64,000 nt of DNA from Choanephora cucurbitarum. Its lineage: Eukaryota > Mucoromycota > Mucoromycetes > Mucorales > Choanephoraceae. Shown piece by piece: positions 21,395-33,900 of this stretch. The DNA is taken from NCBI GenBank assembly GCA_025331435.1, contig JAIWNI010000048.1, positions 124,001-188,000 of the forward strand, read 5' to 3'. The notes beneath the pieces are model-generated. The model searched no databases. It saw nothing but the letters and a program-made list of their open reading frames with translations, and was not told the DNA's origin. Each line of letters begins with the position of its first letter. Position 1 is the first letter of the stretch. The position numbers were made by a program, and so were the translations under genes.

Positions 21395-23258
21395 ATGAGT
21401 CTTGACACTTCAGTAAAACCAGTAATGTTGAGGGAGAACACTTACTCGACTCATCCCCAGCCATCCTCATCATCTGAAGATCAGAAGCAAATGTCTAAAC
21501 TTATCTTAAAAACAGCACTACAAAAAGCCAATGTGGCAGTTCAGTGTGACTCAAAAAACGATATAATAGGCGCAATTGATGCGTACCAAGAAGCAATTGA
21601 TCTATTGGAACGAGTTCTTGTCACAGTTGATAAACCAAACGACCGGCTTCGACTACAAGAAATTGTAAGTAGTATATGAAACATAAGCAAACAGACCATC
21701 ATGATTCAGGGGTGGAGGGACTAACTACATTTCAGTATGATTCATATTCTGAACGAGTTCAACTCTTAACTTCAATTACTCAAAAAATAACTGCCATAAA
21801 CCACACTGATTATGAAGAACCGGATAGCCCGATCATTGCCAATAGCAATAACGTTTGGCAGGATAATAACCAACTTTCAAGTCCTATCACACGGACTCGG
21901 CTTGTTAGTGAAAAGGAGTTGACAAACATTCCTGTTTCGTTACCCAATACACCTCAATCACAAACTTTCGGCAGCACACATCCATACTATAAAAACTCGT
22001 TAAGAGAGGACGAGATAAATGACATAGAATATGTTAGTGGACAGACCACACCAGTATGCTCTACTTTCCATGATGCCTCAACCAAATTAAGATCTTGTTC
22101 AATCAGCTCAGCAGATTCTGAGTTCTCAGACGAGAATTCTACCTGCGAACAACCTTCAATGGCATTGCCTTCCCTAAGAAAGAAAGAAGACAAAACGTCC
22201 AAAAGCAAAGCTACATGCCGTGCTCGCACAACCAGCCTTCCCAGACATTCATTAGTCATGCAAAGATCTTCCTCTATATCAACCGTAGAAAGTACAGGAT
22301 CTTATGCTTCTCCGTCTATTGATTACTCAATAGAAGAAGAGGAAGAAGAATATAAAATGACAGTAGATAAGCAAGCAGCAGAACAAGACAACAAACACCC
22401 AATATCAATCAATACAACACAGCCTGCTATCACAAGTAGGCCATTCGTGGTCGACTTGGGATCATTACGTAGAAGAGCAACCAATCGAGTCTCTGCAGAC
22501 ACCTCTGTAGAGCGCAGTAATAGTATCAAAACAGTTGACTCTCCGGCTAGTGCAAGTACTTTTAGCTTCTTTATGAAAGACTCAGTAAGTACTAAATCTG
22601 ACACTAGCAGTTATATGGAGTACCAACATGATTTGCAGTATCACCAAGGAGACGAGATATCAAATTACCACTCCAACCAAAGAGGATCTGTAGATAGCTG
22701 TGAACCAGATGGCGAATACCTTAGCCTGTTACTTATTCTTGAAAAAAGTATGATTGAAGGTGCACACATGACACATCGACTCTATATACCCAAAAATCTA
22801 TGGTAAGTTCTCTTCCTTTTCTATTTGCGTTTGAAGTCTTATGCTTTCATAGGCTACAACCCAGCATTAAGTTACCATCCATGGATATCAAAGTGTCGGC
22901 ATGTGAAACAATCAGTAATGAAATTGCACGTTTAGAAAAATGGTCTCATCTAGATGATTTGAAGAGCTCTATAAAAATCTTGGAACAACTCGAAAACTCT
23001 GTGGATCAACTTCAGATTACCTTAGCCAAAAAACTCAAAAGCGAAAGTCTAAATTCAGAAGCTCCAAGTTCTCCATTATACAGTGGAAGTTCAGCGGCAT
23101 CAAGTCAAGCTAGTATCTATAGTTTGCAAAGTCAAAGTTCCACAACAACTGTCAACAGAACCGAAAGCACTAGAAAAGGACAATCATTTATGTCTTGGGG
23201 TAACAAACTAACAAAGTCTGTGGAAAGAATGAACGCCTTTAGCCTAACAAAACCGTAA
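21395..23258 (+). CDS. MIT-domain protein of unknown function
   Basis: Three exons (21395-21664, 21736-22802, 22853-23258) join in phase to 580 residues. Residues ~30-105 form an MIT domain (microtubule interacting and trafficking; three-helix): KLILKTALQKANVAVQCDSK, NDIIGAIDAYQEAIDLLERV, then RLQEIYDSYSERVQLL across the first splice. Such domains bind ESCRT-III tails in Vps4, spastin and related proteins. The middle ~330 residues are Ser/Thr-rich and acidic (EEEEEEYKM). The C-terminal ~150 residues are helical with a conserved-looking MEGAHMTHRLYIPKN-like patch (LLLILEKSMIEGAHMTHRLY, then LYIPKNLWLQPS) and a helix pair around NEIARLEKWSHLDDL. No ATPase or protease domain is present, so it is likely an adaptor on endosomes. 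The start is the first ATG of the MIT-containing frame after a T-rich leader. Confidence 0.8.
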
Positions 23259-23735
23259 TGTTCATTTTCTTTTAAGCAAAAACATGTGTACTTATCTTCT
23301 AAAAATAACATGTAGTGAATATCAATTTAAACACTATACTGAAGCTTTGCAAAAACTGTTTACAAAAATACATGTACTAGGTAAGAATGATATTCCTGAT
23401 CATAAAAGCAGATATTAACTAGTACTTGAATAGAACGATGGATTATGCATTATACATTAGAAAAACGAAAATCAAGGCAACCACAGCATGATATACTGAT
23501 ATCGAAACTTATCCGAATCTGTACCAATACTAATAACCTTGTTGGTGGATTTGTTGTCAGAGATATTACTATTTTACTAGAGAAATGGTTAAAGAGAGGC
23601 GGCTCATGGGTGTCTGAGTAGATCTCATTCACTGTTTGCAGTTTTTCTCTTCTTTTCACTTTATTTTATTTAAATCAGAGAATAAATACGTAAACTTTTC
23701 TTTTCTCAAACATCTGTTAGAAAAAGAATAGAGAT
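23259..23735. other. Convergent 3' spacer
   Basis: AT-rich region between the MIT-domain gene and the small minus-strand gene at 23736. A 69-codon frame at 23450-23659 has no recognisable features. Probably transcription-termination DNA. Confidence 0.4.
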
Positions 23736-24134
23736 TCATGGCCAAACATCACAATCTGCTTCAGTCAAATTGATTTCAATCACATCAGGTGGGCTATCGC
23801 TGCTATCCTGTTCATCAAGACGGTCTTGTCGAACTGGGCTACATTGCATAGATTTGATTGAGCAGGTAGACTTCAATCTGTCTTCTTTACATTTCAAACT
23901 TGTACTTTTATGGCACTCATATCCTGCTTTACGTCGGTAAGCACTGACAAACAATTCGTCATTCCAAAGAAATCCTTGGTGGCGGGACATGACTACAATA
24001 GGACAAGGCGCATATTCTGAGCATGGACTGTCATAGATCCTATCACCAATATTTCGATCATAGATTCGATATTCATAATATTTATCCAGATTGTTTTTAT
24101 GAGCTTTAATTTCTTGTTGCGTTTCACTGTTCAT
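23736..24134 (-). CDS. Hypothetical protein, 132 aa, single exon
   Basis: I do not recognise this protein. It has a clean ATG, no intron and a normal stop. The N-terminal half is charged and Tyr-rich (KYYEYRIYDRNIGDRIYDSP), followed by a hydrophobic/aromatic patch CPIVVMSRHQGFLWNDELFV and SAYRRKAGYEC. The C-terminal third is acidic and Ser/Asp-rich and ends in DVIEINLTEADCDVWP, which looks like a short conserved tail or docking motif. Seven Cys are scattered and do not form an obvious finger. There is no signal peptide or membrane segment. A purine-rich leader (about 24140-24190) lies upstream. Coding is favoured by composition and by the intact frame in an AT-rich setting. Confidence 0.6.
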   Translation of the reverse strand: MNSETQQEIKAHKNNLDKYYEYRIYDRNIGDRIYDSPCSEYAPCPIVVMSRHQGFLWNDELFVSAYRRKAGYECHKSTSLKCKEDRLKSTCSIKSMQCSPVRQDRLDEQDSSDSPPDVIEINLTEADCDVWP

Positions 24135-24798
24135 ATATGTAATTATGGGTAAAGAAAAGAAAAAGTGAGAGAGATAAGAAAGGATGAGAAAATAGATGCA
24201 TTATTTTTTGTTTAAAAAAAGGAAGAGCTGAATTTAAAAACACTAACTTTTTATAGTCTTATCTCACTTATTGTAGTAGGAGGAGACTTGAAGAAGAAAG
24301 CATACTTGAACTTCTCTTTATCTTTATAGTCTCACTAAGCCTAACAACAGTAAAAAGCGGTTAGATTCGTTCACTCGCTCTGCATTTCTTAGATCAGTAA
24401 TCTAATTTTGACAGTAGTACAGTGTCATAGATTTGATTTTGATGCATCAAAACCTATGATAAATTGATTTGAAATATGATACTAGCTATAGATAGAAATA
24501 GATAATTGAAGGGAAAAAGTAATGTTCATAGACAACTAAGCGATCAGAAAGCATTTGAGGAGAGGACTATCTTGTGTATAAAGCGATCTGACTGAACTCT
24601 TACTTAGCACAAGCACTATGTGATTGTCAAGGACAACATTCAAACATTCAAAAGTATTGATATTCATGTCAACCAATATGTTAAATAAACATAAGTGTGT
24701 ATGAAAGAGGCCGGAAACAATATTTCGGACCGCAAATACCGGACAGTCACGTGATTTTATGCTAGCGTTATAAAATTTACTATTTTTAGAAAAATATG
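24135..24798. other. Intergenic region 5' of the tRNA
   Basis: No gene recognised. AT-rich with short A runs; it contains the 5' flank of the small hypothetical gene and of the tRNA-Leu gene. Confidence 0.45.
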
Positions 24799-24881
24799 GG
24801 AGAGATGGCCGAGTTGGTCTAAGGCGTCACGTTAAGGTCGTGATCTCTTCGGAGGCGTGGGTTCAAATCCCACTCTCTTCA
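24799..24881 (+). tRNA. tRNA-Leu (anticodon AAG), intronless
   Basis: Cloverleaf can be drawn by eye. The acceptor stem pairs GGAGAGA with TCTCTTC (one G-U). The D-arm begins GGCCGAG, typical of class II tRNA-Leu. The anticodon loop is TTAAGGT within the stem CACG/CGTG, giving AAG. A long variable arm (CTCTTCGGAG) marks it as class II. The T-arm is GTGGG-TTCAAAT-CCCAC. Discriminator A73 fits tRNA-Leu. B-box GGTTCAAATCC and A-box TGGCCGAGTTGG are intact. Confidence 0.95.
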
Positions 24882-24885
24882 CATC

Positions 24886-24889
24886 TTTT
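24886..24889 (+). terminator. RNA polymerase III T-run
   Basis: TTTT four bases past the mature tRNA 3' end; the usual minimal Pol III terminator. Confidence 0.75.
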
Positions 24890-25555
24890 GTCTCCTCGAA
24901 AAAATGTTACATGTCAGTTGTTTTAATAAATGATTTCAAACTATAAATTTTCTTTTCTCGATTCGATAAGTTATCACCTTAAAATATAACATAAACATCA
25001 TCTTTTGTTAAACAAGAAGAAGATGATTGTTTGACTTATTAGGTAAAAAAATATCTTGCCAAGTAGATAGGATAAGATGCAGACGCTTTTGAAGCATACG
25101 GAAGCTATATTGATCTAGAGGAATCCATCATATTTGGATTTCAAAATACAAATCGTTTCTAGAAATCGCCTGTGCTGCAAGTCTTAAGTTTTCCCTTGCT
25201 TCCTCTTATCTACTTGTTATTCATTCATTTGGTTTTGATAGAAACATTTATTGCTTGGTTAGGTTAATCTATTGACCAAACTAGAGGATTTTATATAAAG
25301 TTGATGTATAGTAGTGCTAGTAGCAGAGCTATGTATGACCAAATCAAAGTCTTGTGTAGAAATTTTGATTAGAATACAGCTGTTGTTGTTATGTATCATG
25401 ATATATGGTTTTGGACTCAAAGCAAACAGGTCTTTTTTATTATTATTGAAATACAAAATTAGGTAAAAGAAAGTAACGGAGGAGTACATGTTGACTGACT
25501 GAACGAAAGCCTACAGCAATTCATTTGGGAGCTAGGATTTTGTTTCCATATGATT
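24890..25555. other. Intergenic region, tRNA to AIG1 GTPase
   Basis: No supported gene. Contains an unremarkable 76-codon frame on the minus strand (25259-25489). Low G+C. Confidence 0.4.
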
Positions 25556-26517
25556 CTACTGCATTTGGCATGCATTGGAGACAGAAGACCAAGCGTCTTT
25601 GATACTATCTCTGATGAAGTTTGATTTTTGCTCTTCATTTGGAATGACCAAAATTTGTCTCAACCAGTTACAAGTAAAGCGTTTGCCATTGTTGCGTGAC
25701 TCACACATGCCAACAGCATGATATAGCTCACGGATGTGTCTTTGGGCGTATGTACTGGTTCGAACATTCTGAGTAGAGGTGAAGATGACAGAAGGTTCAA
25801 ATGATCTAGGTAGTTTATAAATTCTTCTAATCTCAGCAACAAATCCATCTAAAGTCGCATGAGTCTATTTGTAACCTTTTTCTTTTTTTAAAAAAGGTAG
25901 TGTTTTACCATTGCTTTCTATGACAGCATCTATATTGTCCTCCAAATCATCTCTGAATTCTTCATCTACATGTGTAAATACGATAATTACGAAATTCCAA
26001 AAGTCTTTTCCAAGTAGTTGATGGAACAAAATAAGCATGTTTTGAGTGTATGCATCTAGCCTTTAAGCATAATAGTTTTTTTTAGTTGTCATAGTTTTTC
26101 GTTTATATGCGTCGATTACCTGATATCGTTAATGTTGAATACCAAAAAGAAAGCACTAACACCATGTTGAAGTGATTTAAAGTATTTTGTCATTTCGCCA
26201 ATACTTTGTCTATCGTGAATGTTTGAGTCAATAAGGCCGGGCGTATCAATTAAATGACAACGCTTTGATGTAGGTGCATATTTCCATTCTTTCGTCGCGC
26301 CTTGAACACATACTGTCTTAGCCTATTGTTAAACGCTTTTGTTAAGATACATGTTTATTTTTATATCATTTTCTTCTTCTAGTAAACTCACATCTGTTCC
26401 ATCGCCAGTTTCAAATGTGTATTCACCTGTGATCGCATTCAACAGACTCGACTTGCCTGTACCCACGCTACCAAGCGCAGAAACAACGTAAGCATCTTTC
26501 TCATCGATATTTTCCAT
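25556..26517 (-). CDS. AIG1/GIMAP-like GTPase
   Basis: Four exons (in reverse 26517-26392, 26322-26120, 26060-25909, 25848-25556) join in phase to 257 residues. G1 is GSVGTGKSSLLNAITGEY, G3 is HLIDTPGLIDS, and G4 is FTHVD. The segment after G3 (DRQSIGEMTKYFKSLQHGVS, AFFLVFNINDIRLDAYTQNM, LLGKDFWNFVIIVFTHVD) matches the AIG1-type domain of TRAFAC GTPases, known in plants, vertebrates (GIMAP) and scattered fungi. The C-terminal part has RNNGKRFTCNWLRQILVIP, ending with an amphipathic stretch. No membrane anchor is seen. The role in fungi is not established; membrane-surface scaffolding or defence is only an inference. The first intron uses a GTGAGT donor. The start fits an A-rich leader and yields the full G1 motif at residue ~16. 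Confidence 0.85.
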
Positions 26518-28962
26518 GATGTATATGTTTTTAAAAGGAAAAGAAAGGAAGTCCTTGTCGAGTAAGACAGAAAAATATAAAGTTGAAAATGACTGCCTCG
26601 GTGCCTAGGCACAAGATATCCTCAATTACTTACGTCGACAACTTGGTGTAGCACATACGTCCGATCCATGAAGATCTTTTATCTGTACACACCTTTCTTT
26701 TTATTGAAGAATCGAAGGGAAAAAGTTGGGTTACTCTTGTTTTTACTTGATTGAATGTACAAGACAATCATTCTATTCTCTTACAATGTAGTACCATGCC
26801 TTTTTTTCTGAAGAAATGATCAATTGGCAGCTTATTGAGCACTCTTTTTTTTCTCTTTGAAGTATGTTACACTGGTTTTTTATCAAGATGCTTTATGTGC
26901 TGAAGTGCTTATTTGATAATATGAACGCAATACAATTAAGTTGCATGATAGACTACTTTTGTATCAACTTTGTACCAGTTCAGTCGAAAAGATTCGGGGC
27001 ATAAGAGCTCTTTACAATACTGTTTCAATCCATTATAGCCATGCCCGACATAAGTAGATGTCTTGTAGACATTTTTGATGAGGCGAGGCATATCTTTCGA
27101 AAACATTGCTTTGCAATCAGGCACTTTGAGGCTCAACGCTCCAATAAAGTAAAAAAAAAAATGTTCGTAATGGGCACAATAAGAGCGTACAGGTGAACGG
27201 TATTACAGTACACTTGCATTTAGGATGATTCAAAACGCTTATCCTATATTTTGAAATGGTATAGTTTCTGGATAGTCCAAAAAGAGCAGCCAATGCAGAC
27301 TAAATAGAAGTCGCCATTTAGAAGCATAGCGTAAAGCTATATAGTAGATCCAAAGTATAGAAGATCAAACAATAAAGAAATCTAAATAAGCTTCAATGGT
27401 GATTCTATACACGGCATATAGAGAGAGACCTCATTTTTCCTAGTGGCCGTATAAGCATATGGAACTTGTTGATTTAAAGTAGCCCTCTGGTCACTCTTTC
27501 CTTGATGTTAGGCCCTAGAATGAAGCCTTCACATTGGGAGTTAATGAGTCACTGACTAACGTAACTAGCTGATGAGATTTGCATTTGCATATAGAGATAT
27601 GTGCATACATAGTTTCGCTTATGTACATACAAAAAAATCCTAGTACAGGTTGCTGACAGTACAAATGTTGGAGCATTTGCATAGACAAATGATCTTGTAT
27701 GTGTCTGCAAACACAGTGTGCGGCAGTGGACGCGAATGAACAGCTTCAAAAGGGATGGAGCAGTCGTCTACAAGCGAGGACCTAGGAGATGGCCTTGGGA
27801 GTAGTAGGCAAAAGCGGTGAAAACTGAGCTATTTTTCAGCTTCTTTGATAACACCAAAAAGCTAGAAGAGTGGATGATAGTAAGCAATGAGGCTTGACAT
27901 GGATGTGTAGGAGTACATAGGGATGCCGTCCGTTGCTTGAGAAATCATAGAAACTGAACTGCTAACCAGGATTCGAAAGTATGATGGCCGAACAGCGGAA
28001 AAAGCAAAAGAATCAAAGCATCATTGTATTGGAGGAGCCGGAGGCAGTGGAAGTCTACAATGGTGTGAACCAGACAACTATCTACCCTGGGATGGTATAA
28101 GGGATGCAGCCAGTGAAAATAGAGTGCTAATTGTTGAGTGTTGGCATTAACAATCCCAAAACCACTGTAGTTCGTTGAAGAAGTTATGACTTACTAACTA
28201 ATTGGTGGGGGATATTGCGACTAACAAAACAGCTCGCAATTTGTTGGATTGGTTAAAGAGTAGTCTTTGTAGTAGGTGTAGTGCTCAAGATGTGTCAGCA
28301 TTTTGACAGAACGAGGGCGTTAGCAATGATGACATGGCTTAAAGCAGACACACTGTGATTGACCAGAAGAGTATTTAGTAAAATGTAAGTGTCAGGAAAA
28401 AAAAGTTGTGTCTGTTTACACCATATCTATATCAAATAAGCATTACAAACCCATTTAACTTCATTTTGCTTATTTGATGAAGCCAATACTTATACGCTTT
28501 CTGTTTCGATGAACAATCAAGGTAATCGTAAGCTATGTTTATCTACTTACCTTCTTTTTGAATCCTCTATCGCTTTGTGCTTTTTACTTTCAGAACCATT
28601 TAAATTTACATACCTTGTTATAAGCATAGAGGTAATCCCCTTTACAGTAGTATTGAATCAACTATGGTTCCTGCTTTCTGATATATCAAAGCGTGAGGAT
28701 AAAGCTGGTTTACTTATGTGCCAATCTATTACTAAAACTAGACAGGATTTTAATCTTTTTGGGTTGTTTATTTTTAAAAAGATGTCAAATTTAATAAAAT
28801 TGACTGAATAGTAAGATTAATAAACACATAGCCTTAAGTATGAATGTATGGAGAGATATCGTCTGTTTGTAGATTATATAAAGCGAGTGTGTAGAGAAAA
28901 AAAGGGGGGAAATGTGATTAAGATTATATGTATATGAATAAGGAATAAATAATAATAGAAAA
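26518..28962. other. Gene-poor interval with possible decayed element
   Basis: About 2.4 kb. On the minus strand 27136-26936 a 66-codon frame (VYKTSTYVGHGYNGLKQYCK, then ELLCPESFRLNWYKVDTK) has protein-like composition but no upstream exon I can join. On the plus strand near 28000-28120 there are coding-like stretches broken by stops. I read both as possible relics of mobile elements, without a family assignment. A 100-codon plus-strand frame (28509-28811) ends in a hydrophobic region and is unconvincing. Confidence 0.35.
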
Positions 28963-30936
28963 TTAAGCAGAGACTTGCTTGGGTCTGAAACTCATAATAC
29001 AGCCATCTTGAGGATAGATAGTGGCGAAGATAGAGATATCGTCACTTTGATCGGTACGAGTATGAGTCCATTCTAATTTAAGGGCTGACTCGGCAATGAC
29101 AGCCATCAAGTGCATAATGGCATATTCTCTACCGAGACAGTGGTGGGGACCGTTACCAAAGACCATGAAGTTCTTGGGATACTTCTCAGCAGTACCTTCA
29201 GGACCCCATCTATCAGGATCGAAAGCATCAGGGTTAGGATAAGCAACAGGGTCGTGAAGGGCAGGGTAGGTAGAGGGGATAATCATGGCACCCTTAGGAA
29301 CAACATAGCCGGGAGTAAGAGGCCATTCACGCACAGTTTGGTAAGGCACCATCAATACAGGAGGACGAAGACGAAGGATTTCCTTGACAACTTGACGAAG
29401 ATAAGTGCTTTCTTCCATCAATTCCAAAGTAAGAGGTTGATCGAGCTGACCCTTACGGACTTGAACTTGTTCATCGTATACCTTTTGAAGGACTTCAGGA
29501 TGATCAGCTAATAATTGGTAGGCCCAGGTCAAGGCAGAGGATGTAGCATCTTGAGAAGCAAAGAGGAAGGTTAAGAGAGTCAAAGAGATTTCGCGGTCAT
29601 CAAACTTTCTGGGAGCAGGCTTGCCATTAGCAGCACATTCAGCTTCGTATTCGTTCATAGAATTAATCCAAGCATCCATCATAGACTTAATTTCGCCCTT
29701 GTTGCTCATTCTGATACGACTGTCCTTCACGCATTCAATGAATTCCTTTACAATGTATTTACGAGATTGAATGGCCTTATAGACCTTGGTACCAGGCAAA
29801 GGAATAGGGAAGTTGACAAGTTCAAGAGCAGCAGTAATATTGAAGTATTCAACTGAAATCTTAGCTGCAACTTCATCAGACATGTAGTCACCCAAAAATA
29901 CACGAAGAGAGGATTCCATATTTAATTCACGGAAACGCAATTGGTATTGCTCGGTAAGACCATCCAAAGCAAGCCATTCAGCAAAGTGCTTATGGTACAC
30001 CTTCTCTTGAATAGGAATATAGAGACTAAGAAGAATAAGACATGTTAGTAACAAGGTACATATCCCCCCTTTTTTTATCAAGAGCACATCTTACCCTAAA
30101 GCCTTGCGAGTAAACAAGACGTTCAAACCTTTACGATAATCAACATGGGCCTTTCCACTCAAGAATACCCAGTTATCATCACAGAGAATGTACTTCATGG
30201 AATCAACAACTGCAGGTTCAGCATAAGCAGGTGCATTCAAAACCTTACGACTCAAATCACAAGTTGAGGCGATAACAACGAATCTAAAAAAGCAAATAAT
30301 AAATTCAATATTCGGACATTCAATAATCTAGTTTCTAAACCCCACGCTGGAAGTATTAGTAAGAAAAAAAGATGCCTTGATATGTAAGATAAAGAGAAGG
30401 GGGGTAGCTGAAGAAAACAAACAAAAGAAAGGAGCGACCAGCATATAGTATTGAATAGAATGTACTCGCCTCTTCATAGCTATCGCCCTGCCCTTGCTCT
30501 TTTCATTACAATCTGCAACGCAATTTCTTTCTCCCTAGCTAATCGTGGGCTATCGTCTAAAATGAGTGATCGTACCTGTCAAAAACACTAACACATGATA
30601 AGTCGCCACTCTTCCATTTGCTCATATATCCTTCAAAAGTAGGGTAAAGAGAGTCCATAAAAGCACCAATGATAGGAATCTTAAAAGTAGGACCAGGCAA
30701 GTTCTTTTTCTTCTTCAAATAAACATATTGTTCGTAGGCAAAGAGACCAACAACAGCAGAGCAGACAACGGCAGTTGTTGATACTTTTTGTTGCGAGAAT
30801 GCAGCCTTCATGAATGAGGCCACAGCGTTCTTTGCTGATTCAATTGAACGAGGGTCAAAAATGCTAATTTAACAAAATTTTAGTATCACTGATTATTTAT
30901 TTTCTATCACCCTTTTTTTTACCTTGTAGAGGACAT
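28963..30936 (-). CDS. ERG5: C-22 sterol desaturase, cytochrome P450 CYP61
   Basis: Erg5 introduces the C22 double bond of ergosterol in the endoplasmic reticulum. Four exons (in reverse 30936-30923, 30863-30576, 30283-30095, 30025-28963) join in phase to 517 residues, normal for CYP61. The N-terminus has a membrane anchor ([20 protein letters not shown]) followed by [22 protein letters not shown]61 signatures include [36 protein letters not shown], the I-helix [15 protein letters not shown], the K-helix ExxR within [11 protein letters not shown], and the heme loop [14 protein letters not shown] with the ligand Cys. Exon 1 holds only four full codons plus two bases (MSST), so the start rests on a GTAAAA donor at 30922; an in-frame ATG inside exon 2 would truncate the anchor. 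Ergosterol genes are usually sterol-regulated, but no site was identified. Confidence 0.93.
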
Positions 30937-33900
30937 GCTTTCTTAGTTCTAGACGAATAAGCATTAATGCTGTGTTCTGTTTTTTTTCGGATAAGAAGTA
31001 TGCTTACCCTTATCTTCTTTTTGTTAAGGACGAGAATTGCTTTCAACCTACAAGGAAAGAGAAATGTAAAAGAAAGCAAGAGAGAAAAAAGGAAAACAGA
31101 TTAAAATTAAGGGAAATCAAACATTTCTTTTTTTTTTTCTTGCTGAGAAAAAAAATTTTTTTTTTTAAAAGGAGTTGCTTCAGGATAAAAAGAAAATGAC
31201 ATTGGAATCCGTTTGATTAAATTTGGGTAGAAATCAAACAAAAAGCAAGTTAACTTAGAGTCAAGTTTCCTTTTTTTTATCTGTCCCTCTGTCCCTCTGT
31301 CCCTACAGAAGAGTGCATTCAGCTATCAATGTTTCTTTAAACCATCATCAAAATAAACAAAAGGAAGATCTTAAGGGATGAATATTTTAGCGATGTAACA
31401 TTCAGAATTTGTCTGCTACTCTCTCCGATTTGAATTATCAGTTTGTTTTTCTCTTTAGGTTTTACTCTTTAAAGTGTCATTATAGTCCAGAATTGTATCT
31501 AGGTCAAAGAAGCTTATTGTTTCCTTTTCATTTCTTATTCAAGCTTGTGCTGTATAGCCATTGTTACCAAATGAATAAAATAAAGTAAGATGAAGCATGC
31601 TCTATACCAAACATGATAAAAAAACGTGTTACAATATTCCTCTAGATATTCGGGCCGGTCCAGTACAATTGCTGGTAAGTAAATTATTCTGTAATAACCA
31701 GACGCTTGCTTTTTTTTTTCTCATTCAGAATATTAAACATTAGTATTCAAGTGATCATTTGATGCGTACCAAAATCTTGATTTTAGCACTAAATGTTAGA
31801 GTGAGAAGAGATTGCGCATAGAACCAACCTCTACTGTTTTTTCATAGACTGACATAGAAGCAATACTACGTTGTCCAGAACGCATTGTTCATTCAGGACC
31901 ATCAAATTGCCAAAAAAGAAAAACAACTGCTTGATTTCACTTAATCCAATACAAGAATCGCTGCCGATCAATCCAAAGAAGTTGTCGGAGATATGCACTA
32001 GCGGCTAAACTTGCGGAGGATTTTAAAAATCAGCTGTCTGCGGTTTATGAGCTGCGCACACATGGCACCTTGCCTACTTCTTGGTGAAAATAAGCTATAT
32101 ACAATCCCCTAACTTCATAGATGGAACGGAGCAAAAGTTACAGACTGACCATATAACTTATAAAATTCGCCTTCTTCAACTCAAGAAACCGGCTTTTTCG
32201 TTTACAAGCAAGTTTGTCATTATCATTGTAGTCCAATGCACAATCAGCAATAGCTTTGTATTAGTACAATCAGCAATAGCATACTATAATTTTAGTAGTT
32301 TAGGCATTTGATCTCAGATCTATGGACACGTTTTCACCGGTAGAGTTACTGTTCACACATTCAAACAAATTCTGCTCTGTTATATGCAAAGCAGACATCT
32401 CTCTTATTGTACGATCTGTATCAAGTCTACTTGTTTCATTGCATGCTGCAGCTCTATTGTAGTCTAAACAGAGTATGTTACCTCTTTCTCCATACTTGTT
32501 TTGGTTGGTATTAACTGAAGCAGTTTATTTTAGATTGCAGGGAAAGAGATTTCAGCCGGTTGAGTCTTCGGCTATAGATAGGAGCATGCTATCCGGCTAT
32601 AATGTAAAAAGAGTTACAGCTTGTCAATATGCTGAAAAAAGACGAACCACCTTTCAAGATGATCAAGCACATCGGCTGCATCCTTCTTTCAGTATCGTAA
32701 CATCTGTAAGTTTCTATTGAACGATTCTAAAAAAAGCTTTTTTGTTTTTCTGGAAGCTCAAAGCTTACTTTTTTGAATCATGAATACTTTTTCAGGCACA
32801 AGCTTCTTTTTGGCTTCCAAGATATATAACAACTTCATAGGCCTTTTACTTTCAACCACTCTTTAGATAGAACCAAGTTATAGCTCTAAGCGTATTTGAT
32901 TGAGAATATGGCAAGATGAATCACTGACTATCATTCCATAAGAGTAATCACTTGTCTGTGTATCACTTTGATCATGATAGCATAGGCAGAATCAAAGAAA
33001 AGAAAGCTCTCACATTAATCTACGCTATAGAACCTCAAATAAGTTATTAATGATCACACACACAAATAACTATTAAAACATCTATCTAAGTAAGATCCAC
33101 TATCAATCATTTATTTCGTGTTAATGCACTGCTTCTTATTAGCTGAGTGATATACAGAAAGAGAGAAGGGTTAAGAATAATTTCATTTGTTGTCACAAGG
33201 GAGCTTGGATCAGAAAAAACTCATTGTTGGTCAACGATGAAGAAAAAGTTTTCCCTCCCTTTACTCAAGCACTAATAGGCATTTGCTACAGACCTATTTC
33301 TCTCATGCATGAAACTTAGAAGGCATAGATCAAAGAAACACGTAACACCTCTCATATACATATATATAACCAAGTTGCATGTTTTTTTTCTCTTGTTCAA
33401 AACTTTAATCATAAGGACATGTATCAATTATACTTGCTATTTTGTTTAGCTCATTTTGGCATGATCTTGTCTGACGGCCATTAAAATTCATTATAGTCAG
33501 AAGAAAAAACATTGATTCTTCTTAATAACTAGACCAGTATTATCAGACACTACCAAAGAACATTACTATGGTAAAAGAAACAGCCATACTTTTCTTCTAA
33601 TATAACATATTAAATCTGCGTAAGTTTAAGGTATATTCGTGCTGTCGTCCATATAGCATGATTTGCTTAGATAGACACTTCAAGCAGTGTGTATCTCTAT
33701 TCTAATAGGCTTGCTTAGAGCAACATATACCATTGACCTCTATTTATTATGGGAGATGTAGTAGGCGACAGAAGTAAGGCATGCTATCTTCTCTGTCTTT
33801 TGACTATATTGCGAGTGAATTATTTAGAGCGTGCTGGTTTTTAAAATAATCCATTGCATGATTTTTCGTTACTGGTCATATTAACAGCAGTGGTTCACAT

